A stretch of 64,000 bases of DNA from Methylobacterium sp. C25 (GCF_021352225.1 NZ_JAAUVI010000005.1:124001-188000), one strand, 5' to 3'. Counted from the first letter of the stretch, positions 8,260 to 17,558 are shown. Notes: generated by a model not told the origin, from the sequence alone. Program-made: numbers and translations.

Positions 8260-9090
8260 CTACCGGACGACGTCAGGATCTGGATCCTCCTCGGGCGGCG
8301 GCGCGGGGCGCGCGCCGCGCGGTGCCGCGGTGACGGTGTCGGGCGCGGCTCTCGGTGCGCGGGCCTGCGACTTCGCGGCCGCCCCCGGGGTGCCGGCAGG
8401 ACCGCGTGGGCCGGCGGGGCCGGGCCTTCCGGCAGGACCAGGAGGTCCGGCAGGTCCCGGATGTCCGGCGGGTCCCGGCGTTCCGCTAGGACCGGGCTCA
8501 CCCGCCGGTCCGGGCGGACCTTGAGGGCCAGCGCTGCCCGGGCCGCCCACCTCTCCCGGTGGCCCGGCTGGGCCGGGCTCGCCCTTTTCTCCCGGAGCGC
8601 CGGGCGCGCCATCCGCGCCATTCCGACCATCGGCGCCCGGCGGCCCGCCCGGGCCAGCCTCGCCGCGCTCGCCTTGCGGCCCGGCTGGACCGGCTTCGCC
8701 GGGCGGCCCCGTCTCGCCCGGCAGGCCGGGCGGCCCCGGGATGACGGAAGTCACCGTTGCGCCGATCGGCCCCTGCGGTCCCGGCGGACCCTGCTGGCCG
8801 CATTCGGCGACCACGGCCTGCCGCTCCTGGCGTTCCGTACGCAGGGTGACGATGCAGGTCGCCGGATGATGGACGACCCGGAACTCGAAATTGCCCTTGG
8901 CATCGGTGCGGCGTGCGAACCCGCCGTCGAGGGTGATCTCCGCATCGGGCTCGCCGGCCGAGCCGAGTACCCAGAGCTCGCCCGCCGTGATCTTCGCCGC
9001 CTGGATCTCGATCTCTGCCCGGGCCGGCACGGCGCCGAGCACCAGGGCCAAGCCTGGAAAGACGAGCCAGGGTGATCGGCCGATCGACAT
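8260..9090 (-). CDS. Secreted collagen-like protein with Gly-X-Y repeats
   Basis: Exported 276-residue protein. Seen: signal peptide ([20 protein letters not shown]), a globular region of about 70 residues ([21 protein letters not shown], then [13 protein letters not shown]) that resembles a small carboxypeptidase-regulatory-like beta fold, then collagen repeats: five Gly-X-Y triplets, a six-residue break (VTSVIP), then 40 unbroken triplets, and a Pro/Asp-rich tail. No membrane anchor or sortase signal. Start at ATG 9090 chosen because it gives a clean signal peptide; an upstream ATG at 9168 adds 26 polar residues. Role in surface adhesion or matrix is inference. Confidence 0.85.
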   Translation of the reverse strand: MSIGRSPWLVFPGLALVLGAVPARAEIEIQAAKITAGELWVLGSAGEPDAEITLDGGFARRTDAKGNFEFRVVHHPATCIVTLRTERQERQAVVAECGQQGPPGPQGPIGATVTSVIPGPPGLPGETGPPGEAGPAGPQGERGEAGPGGPPGADGRNGADGAPGAPGEKGEPGPAGPPGEVGGPGSAGPQGPPGPAGEPGPSGTPGPAGHPGPAGPPGPAGRPGPAGPRGPAGTPGAAAKSQARAPRAAPDTVTAAPRGARPAPPPEEDPDPDVVR

Positions 9091-9524
9091 GAGGCTTCCG
9101 GCTGTTCGACGCAGGCGACAGCTTGACGTTTTCCCGGCCGTTCCGAAAGCCGTATCGGAAAACTGCACACCGCAAGCTTATGGACCGCGGCCGTTCCGGG
9201 CGCTCGCTGTTTCGGATCATCACTGGCGTCATGATGCACGTGATCACTGTGCCCGACATCGGCGACGACCCGGAGCATCACCGACGCCGCCGGCGCAACC
9301 GGGTTCTACAGTCGCAACTCAGCCGAGCATTGAGTCTCCAATGTCAAGTCCAAGTCGTAGATTGTCGATGGCAAGACGGGGCAGCGCGCTTGTGCTGTTT
9401 TACCTGACGAGGACTTCGATCCCGCACTCGCTTTTTTCGACGACATGCGCGATCTTCCCGCTTCCGCATCCGTTACGTAAGCACTAGGATCGTGGGTACA
9501 ATTCCCACGTAGAACCGGATATCC
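9091..9524. other. Intergenic region before the DUF6894 gene
   Basis: No credible gene. It should carry the promoter of the collagen-like gene (minus strand) and of the DUF6894 gene (plus strand). A hairpin CGTGGG-TACAATT-CCCACG sits at 9491-9509, 15 bp before the latter start; its sequence resembles a tRNA T-arm but no tRNA body precedes it. Confidence 0.4.
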
Positions 9525-9761
9525 GTGCCCCGCTTTTTCATCGACCTGCATACCGGCACCGAACATGTGCGCGATACCGAGGGGTTCGACCTGCCGGATA
9601 TCGACGCGGTCCGTCACAAGCTTCTGCGGATCATGACGACGATCCTGCGCGACCTCTCGCCCGATCTGGAGCGCGAAGATTTCGTTGCCGCAGTCCGGGA
9701 CGAGAGTGGCGCGTTCATCCTGCGCTCGCGGCTGTCGCTCGCGATGGAAGCGATCGAATAA
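9525..9761 (+). CDS. DUF6894 family small protein
   Basis: 78-residue protein with the family layout: PRFFIDLHTGTEHVRDTEG at the start and LPDIDAVRHKLLRIM after it. Start is GTG 9525. Such proteins are abundant in Methylobacterium and Bradyrhizobium genomes; function unknown. A hairpin lies just upstream of the ribosome-site region. Confidence 0.75.
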   Translation: MPRFFIDLHTGTEHVRDTEGFDLPDIDAVRHKLLRIMTTILRDLSPDLEREDFVAAVRDESGAFILRSRLSLAMEAIE

Positions 9762-9779
9762 CGCAGTCGCACCAGAGGC

Positions 9780-9920
9780 TTATTCGGCCTGGGTCCAAGG
9801 AACGAGCAAAGCGGCCACGATGATCGCGATCGCGGCGAAGCCCCAAGGGCCCGTCGTCGGGAGGCTGCCGATGATCGCGATCATCACGGCGAGCAGCAAT
9901 ACGGCGACCACAGGATACAT
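9780..9920 (-). CDS. Small two-helix membrane protein (46 aa)
   Basis: Minus-strand frame MYPVVAVLLLAVMIAIIGS...TQAE. Two hydrophobic stretches (about residues 3-18 and 27-41) separated by a short GSLPTTGPWG turn, ending in a polar tail. Convergent with the DUF6894 gene, stops 18 bp apart. Function unknown; pattern common for small rhizobial membrane proteins. Confidence 0.5.
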   Translation of the reverse strand: MYPVVAVLLLAVMIAIIGSLPTTGPWGFAAIAIIVAALLVPWTQAE

Positions 9921-10168
9921 GACCACGATACCTCAGGCCGCTCTCTCCGGCCCAGCTTTGCAGAGTCTCGAAACATTCGAGCGGTCTCCGTCGGGTACGG
10001 GTGCTTTGCGTCGAGTCCGTGGCGAGGCATGGCAGCGGAGGCGTCGAAACCCGTCTTCACCGCAAATCGTCGACACCGTTGCTTTGCGGGAACACCGTTG
10101 TGCAGTTGCGCATTGCGCAGCGATGAGCCACGGCAGCCGGCGGCCGATCAGCGAAGGCAGGGAGTACG

Positions 10169-10414
10169 ATGAAGCGTCTTGAAGAGCTCAAGAGCGATCC
10201 GGCGTTTCGTCAAGCGGTCCTCGCCGTAAAGGGCGCGGCCAGCACCTTAAGTGGCCGTGCGATGACGCAGGAGGAATCCGAGTTCCTCGTCAGCATGGCG
10301 CTCGCCACCTTCGCCAATGCTGGCGGATTGGGCGAATCGAGCCTGACCAAGCTCGCGCGCTTCGCCGGCAAGATCGGCCCGAACGAGAGCGTCGAGAGCC
10401 TGATCAAGCATTGA
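10169..10414 (+). CDS. Hypothetical protein (81 aa)
   Basis: Good ribosome site (AGGGAG, 5 bp before ATG). Predominantly helical, charged start (MKRLEELKSDPAFRQAVL) and a Gly/Ser-rich middle; no signal peptide or membrane segment. Followed by a strong stem-loop. No family recognised. Confidence 0.6.
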   Translation: MKRLEELKSDPAFRQAVLAVKGAASTLSGRAMTQEESEFLVSMALATFANAGGLGESSLTKLARFAGKIGPNESVESLIKH

Positions 10415-10437
10415 TGGGAAATGAGGCTGCCTTGGCA

Positions 10438-10474
10438 GCCCCGCCGCTCGGAACGAAACGCAGAGCGGCGGGGC
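10438..10474 (+). terminator. Stem-loop after the 81-aa gene
   Basis: 12-bp perfect arms (GCCCCGCCGCTC / GAGCGGCGGGGC) with a 13-nt loop, 23 bp after the stop codon. No long T-run. Confidence 0.5.
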
Positions 10475-10602
10475 GTGTCGTGCCTGCACGACGGAGCCGA
10501 TACGCAACGCGGCTCGGGCACACCTTGGCAGCAAGCGGTTAGTCGCCGTTCAATCCGCAGCTAAGCCGGTCGTCCCGGAACGGGAACGAATGCGTCTCGG
10601 GG

Positions 10603-10899
10603 TTATTTTCCGCTGGTATTGCCGTTGTTGCGCTGCTGGCAACGGTATCCGGCGAAGCAGTTCGGATCGTCGAGAGCTGGCTCGAAGGCCGGGACCGCCG
10701 TGACCTCGCCCTGACAGGCGCCGCTGTCGACGAAGACCAGCTCATAGGCGTGCGCGCTCGTTGCGAGAACGACCGCGCCCTGCCGCGCAACGATGCCCTT
10801 CACTGCCGAACAGGTCAGGGCAGGCGTGTAGGGCCGTGGCTGCGCGATTGCCGTCGCCGCGGAGAGAGCGAGACAGAGAATCGAAACTGCGACGCGCAT
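10603..10899 (-). CDS. Small secreted cysteine-containing protein (98 aa)
   Basis: Signal peptide MRVAVSILCLALSAATAIAQ followed by a mature region with four cysteines (in LTCSAV, GACQGE, PNCFAGYRCQQ) that could form two disulfides in the periplasm. Conserved-hypothetical character; no catalytic motif seen. Ends in an Asn/Gly-rich tail. Confidence 0.65.
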   Translation of the reverse strand: MRVAVSILCLALSAATAIAQPRPYTPALTCSAVKGIVARQGAVVLATSAHAYELVFVDSGACQGEVTAVPAFEPALDDPNCFAGYRCQQRNNGNTSGK

Positions 10900-11037
10900 C
10901 GGAAGAGGCTCGTTCCGGCGATCCGGACTGAATCGCGCTCAGCTCTGACTTGCCTGCGAAAAACGCTCTCTGCAACGGGGTCGAGCTTTGTCCGCCAGAA
11001 CGGTCTCGCTCAGATGCACACAGGCGATCTGCTGCGG

Positions 11038-11499
11038 TTAGGCGATCGCGTTACCGTAGACGAGGTTTGCCCGGCTCTCGAAGGCATCGGTGAACTTGCG
11101 AAAGGCTTTGTCGAACATCTTGCCCATGACCAGGCCGAGGGCGAAGCTCTTGAACTCGTAGGTGATGAAGAACTCGACGTTGCAGCCGCCATCCGCCGCT
11201 TCCTTGAAGGCCCAACGGTTTTCGAGATGCTTGAATGGGCCGTCGATATACTCGGCTGTGATCTTCAGGTTTGGTCGGTCGAGGCCGACGCGGGTCGTGA
11301 AGCGCTCGCGTATCGCCTTGTAGCCGACGCCCATCTCCGCAATCAGCACTGGATTGCCGTTGACGGCTTCCTGGCGACGCAGAACGCGCAGAGACTCACA
11401 GAGCGGCAGGAACTCCGGATAGCGCTCGATGTCGGCAACGAGGTCGTACATCTGCTGCGGCGTGTGCCGGACGTGGCGGGTGATGCGGAACGACGGCAT
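11038..11499 (-). CDS. RatA/COQ10-type START-fold protein (ubiquinone-binding)
   Basis: 153-residue SRPBCC/START-like protein. Seen: the family start RHTPQQMYDLVADIERYPEFLP, the GPFKHLENRW strand and a C-terminal helix ending in FDKAFRKFTDAFESRA. Homologues are bacterial COQ10-like proteins that bind ubiquinone; in E. coli the relative is RatA. Its ATG overlaps the lipA stop codon (ATGA at 11496-11499 on the minus strand), so it is translated from the lipA transcript. lipA followed by this gene is a common alphaproteobacterial order. Confidence 0.88.
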   Translation of the reverse strand: MPSFRITRHVRHTPQQMYDLVADIERYPEFLPLCESLRVLRRQEAVNGNPVLIAEMGVGYKAIRERFTTRVGLDRPNLKITAEYIDGPFKHLENRWAFKEAADGGCNVEFFITYEFKSFALGLVMGKMFDKAFRKFTDAFESRANLVYGNAIA

Positions 11500-12506
11500 C
11501 AGGCGATTGCCGCTTCGCGGTTGACGCCGAGCTTGGCGAGGCGGGCCGCCTTGAGCCGGGCAAAATCCTCACCCGCATGGTGCGAGGAGCGCGTCAACGG
11601 GGTCGCCGAGACCAGCAGGAAGCCCTTGGAATAGGCGGTGCTCTCCAGGCTCTTGAACTCGTCCGGCGGCACGAAGCGGATCACGGCATGATGCTTGGAG
11701 GTCGGCTGGAGGTATTGGCCGATCGTGAGGAAATCGACGTCGGCCGTGCGCAGGTCGTCCATCAACTGCACGACTTCGTTCCGCTCCTCGCCGAGGCCGA
11801 CCATGATGCCGGACTTGGTGAAGATCGTCGGATCGAGCTCCTTCACCCGTTGCAGCAGATGCACCGAGTGGAAGTAGCGGGCGCCCGGGCGAACGGTCAC
11901 GTACTTGCCCGGCACCGTCTCGAGATTGTGGTTGAACACGTCGGGCTTCGCCTCAACGACGCGTTCCAAGGCCCCGGGTTTTCTGAGGAAATCAGGCGTG
12001 AGAATCTCGATCGTGGTGTTCGGGCTGGCCCTTCGGATCGACGCGATGGTCCGCGAAAAATGCTCGGCCCCCCCGTCGGCGAGGTCGTCACGATCGACCG
12101 AAGTCACGACGACGTGGTGCAGACCGAGTTTGGCCACCGCGTCGGCGACCTTATCGGGCTCCGCTTGATCGAGCCCCTGTGGGAGGCCGGTACGCACGTT
12201 GCAGAACGAGCAGGCTCGCGTGCAGGTGTCACCCATGATCATGAAGGTGGCGTGCCGCTTCTCCCAGCACTCGCCGATATTTGGGCAACCCGCCTCCTCG
12301 CAGACCGTGACGAGGCCGTTCTCGCGCACGATCTTGTTCGTCTCGGCCCAGGCTTTCGAGCCGGGGGCGCGAACGCGGATCCAGTCAGGCTTCCTCTGGA
12401 TCGGATTGTCCGGTCGGTGCGCCTTCTCGGGATGACGCGGGCGCGCGACGGTGCCTGCGGCCTTGGGCCGGCTATCGTTGTTTAGGAGGTCGAGGACGAC
12501 GGCCAT
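11499..12506 (-). CDS. lipA: Lipoyl synthase
   Basis: Radical-SAM enzyme that inserts two sulfurs into octanoyl groups on E2/H proteins to make lipoate. 335 residues. Seen: auxiliary 4Fe-4S cluster cysteines in [12 protein letters not shown] (Cys69, 74, 80) and the radical-SAM cluster CTRACSFC (Cys95, 99, 102), then [13 protein letters not shown]. The ATG at 12506 starts the conserved [10 protein letters not shown]; the frame extends 15 codons further to 12551 with no better ribosome site. First gene of a two-gene operon with the START-fold protein. Confidence 0.96.
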   Translation of the reverse strand: MAVVLDLLNNDSRPKAAGTVARPRHPEKAHRPDNPIQRKPDWIRVRAPGSKAWAETNKIVRENGLVTVCEEAGCPNIGECWEKRHATFMIMGDTCTRACSFCNVRTGLPQGLDQAEPDKVADAVAKLGLHHVVVTSVDRDDLADGGAEHFSRTIASIRRASPNTTIEILTPDFLRKPGALERVVEAKPDVFNHNLETVPGKYVTVRPGARYFHSVHLLQRVKELDPTIFTKSGIMVGLGEERNEVVQLMDDLRTADVDFLTIGQYLQPTSKHHAVIRFVPPDEFKSLESTAYSKGFLLVSATPLTRSSHHAGEDFARLKAARLAKLGVNREAAIA

Positions 12507-12703
12507 GAGGGTCTGGTACTGGAGGACGCGGGCCTGCGGTGCCCGAGCCATGATCTAGGACGCGGGAACGCTCGTCGCAAACGATGAGTGCTGCGTCCAG
12601 CCGATACACACGGGATGCAACCATCGCGAGGACGGCATGCTCATGGGCTGCTCGTGGCCATGCTCATGGCCGGTCCCGAGCAGTGGGGCTCAGGCCCCGG
12701 CGA

Positions 12704-13438
12704 TCATTGAGCGGGAGCGGAGCTGTACCGGGTCGGCACGCCATGAGGCAGGCTCAGGCCGTAGGCCACCTGCGTCGCCTGGATCGATGGCATGCGCGGA
12801 CGTGGCGCGCCGGTGGCGAAGGCGTCGGGCGCGTCGGCGAGAGCGGCCATCTGGATCGGCACGAGCTTGCCGGAGGCCGTCTGGACTACGGCATGCGGCA
12901 GCACCGCCGGAAGATAGCCCTCGCGATCGGTCTTCTCATAGAACTGGTTGCCGCCGGCCAGCGCGACATAGTGCATGTTCGTGTACGAGAAGTGGTAGCC
13001 GGCGGTATGGAAGTGCATCGCCGCGCCGACTTCCTTGTGGCGCTCGCCGGCGAGGATCAGGTCGGCGACCTTTTCGATGCGGGGGCGATCCTGTTCGCGC
13101 ACCGGCTTGGTGAGCACGCCGTTAGCGAATTGCCGCTTCTGGCCAACCACCTCGCAGACGCTGCCCGGATATTTCGGGTTGTCGAGGCGGTTCATGACCA
13201 CCGTGCCGACGGCGAGCATGCCGTCCTCGTCCGTGCGGTTCGATTCGAAATACATCGCGCGGGCGAGGCATTCGCGGTCGGCGCGGGTCGGTGTCTGGAC
13301 GATCTTGGCGTTCTGCGCCGTCTGGATGGAACCGGTGGTCATCTCGCCGGTGGGGAGCACCCCGCAGCCGCCCAGTCCAGAGCCTGCAAGGCTGACGAGG
13401 AGAAGGCTGCCGATCAGGCTGCTCTGGTTCCGGCGCAT
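12704..13438 (-). CDS. SleB-type cell-wall hydrolase, predicted lipoprotein
   Basis: Envelope hydrolase (Hydrolase_2/SleB fold, lytic transglycosylase-like) of 244 residues. Seen: lipoprotein signal with lipobox LGGC near residue 25, then the domain CLARAMYFESNRTDEDGMLAVGTVVMNR, with the conserved ARAMYFES stretch, and the later HFHTAGYHFSY segment. C-terminal 60 residues look disordered. In non-sporulating bacteria such proteins act in peptidoglycan remodelling; the bond cleaved is inferred from the family. Confidence 0.88.
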   Translation of the reverse strand: MRRNQSSLIGSLLLVSLAGSGLGGCGVLPTGEMTTGSIQTAQNAKIVQTPTRADRECLARAMYFESNRTDEDGMLAVGTVVMNRLDNPKYPGSVCEVVGQKRQFANGVLTKPVREQDRPRIEKVADLILAGERHKEVGAAMHFHTAGYHFSYTNMHYVALAGGNQFYEKTDREGYLPAVLPHAVVQTASGKLVPIQMAALADAPDAFATGAPRPRMPSIQATQVAYGLSLPHGVPTRYSSAPAQ

Positions 13439-13900
13439 GCGAGTTCCTCGTAGCGTTTTGCCAAGGCGTTCGCTGGGGCCACTTCCTTCGACGTTTGGAT
13501 CGGGTCGACGTCGATGAAGGAGGCTTCAGGGAACGACTCTGCCGTCGAGCCCCAGGATCGTTAGCCGAAGCTTAGGCGTAAAGGGTTTCAGAAACCCTAT
13601 CGCGGGAATAGCCACGCTTCTTTGGCGCCTGTGACTTCAGTGCCACGCCTGCGTCCAAAGGGGTTGTCTTCCCCGTGCAAGGGCCCATGCCAGGTCACGG
13701 AATCGGTCCGGCGGGACGGATTTCGGCCAGAATGGACAACAGGCCGTGTGCGCCAACGCACCGATTTCCACCAACTGCAGTTTAAGCTCGGCTTGGCGGC
13801 GGAGCTTGAGCGATCGGGTCGCGACTCCGATCAACGGTCGGGATCGAACTTTCAGCTTGGGCGTTGACTATCGCGATATTGCACCGCGAAAGGCCAGCCC
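13439..13900. other. Intergenic region with a 17-bp palindrome
   Basis: No credible gene; two short open frames here lack ribosome sites and normal composition. A palindrome AGGGTTTC-A-GAAACCCT lies at 13582-13598, about 145 bp upstream of the hydrolase start. The one-base centre is too tight for a hairpin, so a protein-binding site is more likely. Confidence 0.4.
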
Positions 13901-14107
13901 ATGTCCGATCTCGCCACGCCGATCGACGCTGCATTGAACGAAGCCTCCGAACTCGGCCGTGCCGCGCTGGAGACTTGCCTCGAAAAGTTCGCGCCGGACG
14001 TCCGCGAAGCGTTCTGGAACGCCATTGGCCTTTATTACTCCAGCCGCCGCCACCCCGGCGCCGAGGAGACGAAGACAGAGCCGGAAGCGGAAGCCGTCGC
14101 AGCTTGA
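13901..14107 (+). CDS. Hypothetical protein (68 aa)
   Basis: Small acidic protein starting MSDLATPIDAALNEASELG, helical in the first half, with a Glu-rich tail. Weak AAAGG ribosome site 8 bp upstream. No family recognised. A stem-loop lies about 80 bp downstream. Confidence 0.5.
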   Translation: MSDLATPIDAALNEASELGRAALETCLEKFAPDVREAFWNAIGLYYSSRRHPGAEETKTEPEAEAVAA

Positions 14108-14184
14108 GGCGCCTCCCCGTTCTCAATGGGACCGCGCCCGGCACATAAAGTCGTGCTCGGGAAGGTCGGCAATTCGGCCCTGCG

Positions 14185-14215
14185 CGGCTTCGGCTTGCTC
14201 AGCATGCCGAAGCCG
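14185..14215. terminator. Inverted repeat, possible terminator
   Basis: CGGCTTCGGC / GCCGAAGCCG with an 11-nt loop between the 68-aa gene and the sorbosone dehydrogenase-like gene. No T-run, so function is tentative. Confidence 0.3.
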
Positions 14216-14330
14216 GGGAGCCCGAAACGCGAAATCCCCTCCCCGGCGAACCGATCCACTGTCCCAGCGTTGAAGGCCGTCAGCGGCGCCCGTCGTCGAG
14301 CCGCACGCCAGCAGTAGAGCGCACATCCCC

Positions 14331-15674
14331 ATGCGGACAGGATCGAAAGTCGGCCTTGCGGCCCTCGCCTTGGTGCTCGTGGGCGGTATCTCCTTCTTCA
14401 AATTCATCATGTATCCCGAGCAGGCCACGCTCGATTACTCGGCCGGCATCGGTGCCAGCCCGACCCTGCCGCCGCCCAACGGCACCGTGATGCCGACGGT
14501 GAACATCGCCACCGTCGTCGGCTGGCAGAACGGCGCCAAGCCGACGCCAGCCCAGGGCCTGGCGGTCCAAGCCTTCGCCACCGGCCTCACCCATCCGCGC
14601 TGGGTCGTAACGCTGCCAAACGGCGATGTGCTCGTGGCCGAGACCAACAAGCCGAAGACTGACGATCCTTCCACCGGCATCGCCGATTGGGTGGCCGACC
14701 ACGTCAAGGCCATGGCCGGCGCCGGCGTGCCGAGCCCGAACAAAATCACCCTGCTGCGCGACAAGGACGGCGACGGCGTCGCCGAGGAGCGCTACGACTT
14801 CCTCAAGGGCCTGACCTCGCCCTTCGGCATGGCGCTGGTCGGCGGCGACCTCTACGTCGCCAATGCCGACGCACTGGTGAAGGTGCCTTACCAGGAGGGC
14901 CAGACAGAGATCACCGCGATGCCGGAGAAGGTCGTCGACCTGCCGTCGGGCATCAACCACCACTGGACCAAGAACGTCATCGCCAGCGCCAACGGCAAGA
15001 AGCTCTACGTCACCGTCGGCTCGAACTCGAATGTCGGCGAGAACGGCCTCGACAAGGAAAAGGGCCGCGCGGCGATCTGGGTCTACGACATCGCTTCCAA
15101 GGATTTTCATGAATACGCCACAGGCATCCGCAATCCGAACGGCCTCGCCCTCGAGCCGCAAACCGGTGCCCTCTGGGCCGTAGTCAACGAGCGCGACGAG
15201 ATCGGCAGCGATCTCGTGCCCGACTACATCACACATGTTCAGGAGGGCGCCTTCTACGGCTGGCCCTGGGCCTACTGGGGCAACAACACCGACAGCCGCG
15301 TGCAGCCGCCGAACCCGGACAAGGTCTCGAAGTCGATCGCGCCGGACTATGCGGTGGGCACCCACACGGCCTCGCTCGGCATCGCCTTCTCAATGGGCTC
15401 CTCCCTGCCCCAGGCCTGGAAGAGCGGCCTCTTCGTCGCCCAGCACGGCTCTTGGAACCGCCGCCCGAAGAGCGGCTACAAGGTGATCTACGTCCCCTTC
15501 GAGAACGGCAAGCCCTCCGGCAAGCCGATGGACGTGCTGACCGGCTTCCTCAACGCCGGCGAAAAGGCGCAGGGCCGCCCGGTGGGCGTCACGCTCGACA
15601 AGACCGGCGCGCTGCTGGTGACGGATGATGTCGGGAAGACGGTGTGGCGGGTGACGGGGGCGCAGGGGATGTGA
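14331..15674 (+). CDS. Sorbosone dehydrogenase-like (PQQ-type sugar dehydrogenase) beta-propeller protein
   Basis: 447-residue periplasmic protein, tethered or secreted through one N-terminal hydrophobic segment ([22 protein letters not shown]). Seen: the soluble glucose/sorbosone dehydrogenase propeller pattern: [66 protein letters not shown] and [10 protein letters not shown]. These blades resemble the PQQ-dependent GDH/SNDH family. PQQ use fits a methylotroph-like host, but cofactor and substrate are inferred from family only. The gene stands alone. Confidence 0.85.
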   Translation: MRTGSKVGLAALALVLVGGISFFKFIMYPEQATLDYSAGIGASPTLPPPNGTVMPTVNIATVVGWQNGAKPTPAQGLAVQAFATGLTHPRWVVTLPNGDVLVAETNKPKTDDPSTGIADWVADHVKAMAGAGVPSPNKITLLRDKDGDGVAEERYDFLKGLTSPFGMALVGGDLYVANADALVKVPYQEGQTEITAMPEKVVDLPSGINHHWTKNVIASANGKKLYVTVGSNSNVGENGLDKEKGRAAIWVYDIASKDFHEYATGIRNPNGLALEPQTGALWAVVNERDEIGSDLVPDYITHVQEGAFYGWPWAYWGNNTDSRVQPPNPDKVSKSIAPDYAVGTHTASLGIAFSMGSSLPQAWKSGLFVAQHGSWNRRPKSGYKVIYVPFENGKPSGKPMDVLTGFLNAGEKAQGRPVGVTLDKTGALLVTDDVGKTVWRVTGAQGM

Positions 15675-15925
15675 GCGCTCCCTCCGCTGGGGCGCTTGCC
15701 GCGCGTCATTCCAGATTCGCGTAACGGAATTCCGATCTCCTGACTGAGGACCCCGTGCCGGGCTGCGTTGTTACGCGGTTCATGCACTTTCGGATCAGGG
15801 GGGAATTACGGGGCCTCTTCAAGCGCCCCGGATGACGGGGTGCTGGGGTGCGACAGGCCCCCGCTTCTTGCAACTCCCCGCCCCTCTCCTCTACCTGATG
15901 CCACCCAACCAACCGGATCATCACC

Positions 15926-16600
15926 ATGTGGTGGATCGAAGCCGCGAAAAGCTTCCTGGCGGCGGCCTCGGCGCTGTTCTCCATCGTGAACCCGCTCGGC
16001 GGCGCGCTGATCTTCGCGCAGATCACCGGCGACCGGACGCATGCCGACCGGACGGTGCTCGCCCGGCGCGTCATGGTCTATTCGGCGATCGTGCTGCTCG
16101 CGTCGCTCTGGATCGGCGCCTATGTCGTCGATTTTTTCGGCGTCTCGATCCCGGCGCTCCGGGTAGCCGGGGGCCTCGTCGTGGCGGCGAGCGGTTGGCA
16201 CCTCCTCAACGCGCCGGAGCGGAACGAGGACAAGAAGCAGGCCCAGGCTGAGGATGCGCGCGGCCAGGACGACATCGCATTCTTCCCGCTCACCCTGCCG
16301 CTGACCACGGGGCCCGGTTCTATTGCCGTGGCGATAGCGCTCGGTTCGAACCGGCCGACGGGCGGCGCCGAATTCGCCGCGTTCGCCACAGGCACGTCCG
16401 TCGCGGCGCTCGCGATCGCGGCGGCGATCGGCTTCACCTACAGTTGGGCCGACTGGATCACCAACCTGCTCGGCAAATCGCGCATCCGGGTGATTGCCCG
16501 GCTCGCAGCCTTCATCCTGCTCTGCGTCGGCGTTCAGATCACGATGAGCGGTGTCACCGAGGCTTTGCGTGCGGTGGGCACCTTCACCCCCAACACCTGA
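15926..16600 (+). CDS. MarC-family integral membrane protein
   Basis: Six-helix inner-membrane protein of 224 residues. Seen: the family's N-terminal FSIVNPLGGALIFAQIT, the FFPLTLPLTTGPGSIA repeat motif in the middle and a final LCVGVQITMSGV segment. Once linked to multiple antibiotic resistance, the family's function is unresolved. Stop lies 10 bp from the convergent gene's stop. Confidence 0.9.
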   Translation: MWWIEAAKSFLAAASALFSIVNPLGGALIFAQITGDRTHADRTVLARRVMVYSAIVLLASLWIGAYVVDFFGVSIPALRVAGGLVVAASGWHLLNAPERNEDKKQAQAEDARGQDDIAFFPLTLPLTTGPGSIAVAIALGSNRPTGGAEFAAFATGTSVAALAIAAAIGFTYSWADWITNLLGKSRIRVIARLAAFILLCVGVQITMSGVTEALRAVGTFTPNT

Positions 16601-16610
16601 TCGCCACGCG

Positions 16611-16970
16611 TCAGAAATGCTTGCCGTAGAGCGGGTAGAGGTATGTGTCGTCTGTCTGCGACGTCGCGGCCGAGCCCGACGCGATGCCGGCGCCCCCGCT
16701 GGACGGCGCCTCGCCGGTGCCATTGGTGCGGCTGACATCGAGCTGGCCGGCATTGGCGGCCGAACCCGCGATCCGTGCCCCGCCCGATCCACCGCCTGCC
16801 GAGCCCCCGAGAGACAATTGCCCGGGATTGGCGAGCGTGTTCGCCGTGCCCGGCGGGTTTGTCTGCAATCCGCCGAGGCTGATCGCGGTCGGATCGGAGG
16901 GCAGGCTTTGTGCGAGCGCCGGTGCGACCAGCAGAGGCAGCGCGGCGGCGGCCGAAAACATCGGTCTCAT
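16611..16970 (-). CDS. Small exported Gly/Ser-rich protein with hairpin-masked ribosome site
   Basis: 119-residue protein with a signal peptide (MRPMFSAAAALPLLVAPALA) and a low-complexity mature part with two similar segments (NPGQLSLGGSAGGG and NAGQLDVSRTNGTG), ending YLYPLYGKHF. ATG 16970 is preceded by AGGAGA four bases upstream, which fixes the start. That ribosome site is the 3' arm of a long hairpin (separate entry), so translation is probably conditional. No family recognised. Confidence 0.65.
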   Translation of the reverse strand: MRPMFSAAAALPLLVAPALAQSLPSDPTAISLGGLQTNPPGTANTLANPGQLSLGGSAGGGSGGARIAGSAANAGQLDVSRTNGTGEAPSSGGAGIASGSAATSQTDDTYLYPLYGKHF

Positions 16971-16974
16971 GGTG

Positions 16975-17010
16975 TCTCCTGATCGAGCTTTTTCGGGCTC
17001 GCTCAGGAGA
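16975..17010 (-). promoter_or_regulatory. Hairpin sequestering the Shine-Dalgarno of the 119-aa exported protein
   Basis: In the mRNA (minus strand) TCTCCTGA-G-CGAGC pairs with GCTCG-A-TCAGGAGA around the loop CCGAAAAA: 13 pairs and one G-A mismatch. The 3' arm contains the AGGAGA ribosome site and the ATG follows four bases later. The shape fits an RNA thermometer-like or protein-controlled translational switch. No T-run follows, which argues against a plain terminator of the upstream gene. Confidence 0.55.
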
Positions 17011-17068
17011 TCAACGTGTCGAGGCGGCGCCTGTTTCGTGCGCCGCTTCTCAGGGCTGGGACGCCCTT

Positions 17069-17281
17069 CTATCCGGGCCGGCGCACATAGCCGCGCGAGA
17101 TCATCCGCCCGGTCTCGCGCGTGCGCCGCTCGGCCTCGAGCAGGTCGGATAGCGCGTCGGTGATCGCGCGGCGCAGGGCGAGCGAGGCGTCCCCTTGAGC
17201 GGTGCTGAGATAGGCCTGGGCGATCTCCTCCACCGGGCTCGCGACTGTGGCAGCGCAGCTGCGCATCATGGCTTCGGTCAT
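17069..17281 (-). CDS. Hypothetical protein (70 aa)
   Basis: ATG 17281 has GAGAGGGA just upstream. Helical, charged product (MTEAMMRSCAATVASPVEEIAQAY, then RRAITDALSDLLEAERRTRE) with no signal or membrane segment. It lies upstream of the hairpin and the exported protein gene in the same direction, so the two may share a transcript. The frame opens earlier (17359) but without a ribosome site. Confidence 0.55.
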   Translation of the reverse strand: MTEAMMRSCAATVASPVEEIAQAYLSTAQGDASLALRRAITDALSDLLEAERRTRETGRMISRGYVRRPG

Positions 17282-17558
17282 GGTCCCTCTCCGACTCGCG
17301 TTGAGAACGGATCCAGAACAATCCCGCGCGGTTAACGAGGGGTTAATTCGACCCATCAAAGCCTGTGGATGGCGCTGCAGGCCCCTCGAATCCTGTTCAT
17401 GGCGATGGTCAGTGATAAGCGGCGCAGGTGTGGCTCAGGTTCGCCTTGCCAGAGCCGATCCCCTCCGCTATCACCCGGCCCTCGCTGAGCCCCATGGGCC
17501 GGCGCGATCCCGGCATGGGCGTGTTCGAGCCCAGCGTGCCCGCTCGGCGGCCAGGATT

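Noticed and set aside
8204..8524. Plus-strand Gly/Pro/Ala-rich frame opposite the collagen gene
   Set aside because: It is the antisense image of the Gly-X-Y repeat; the minus-strand frame has signal peptide, start context and a regular triplet pattern.
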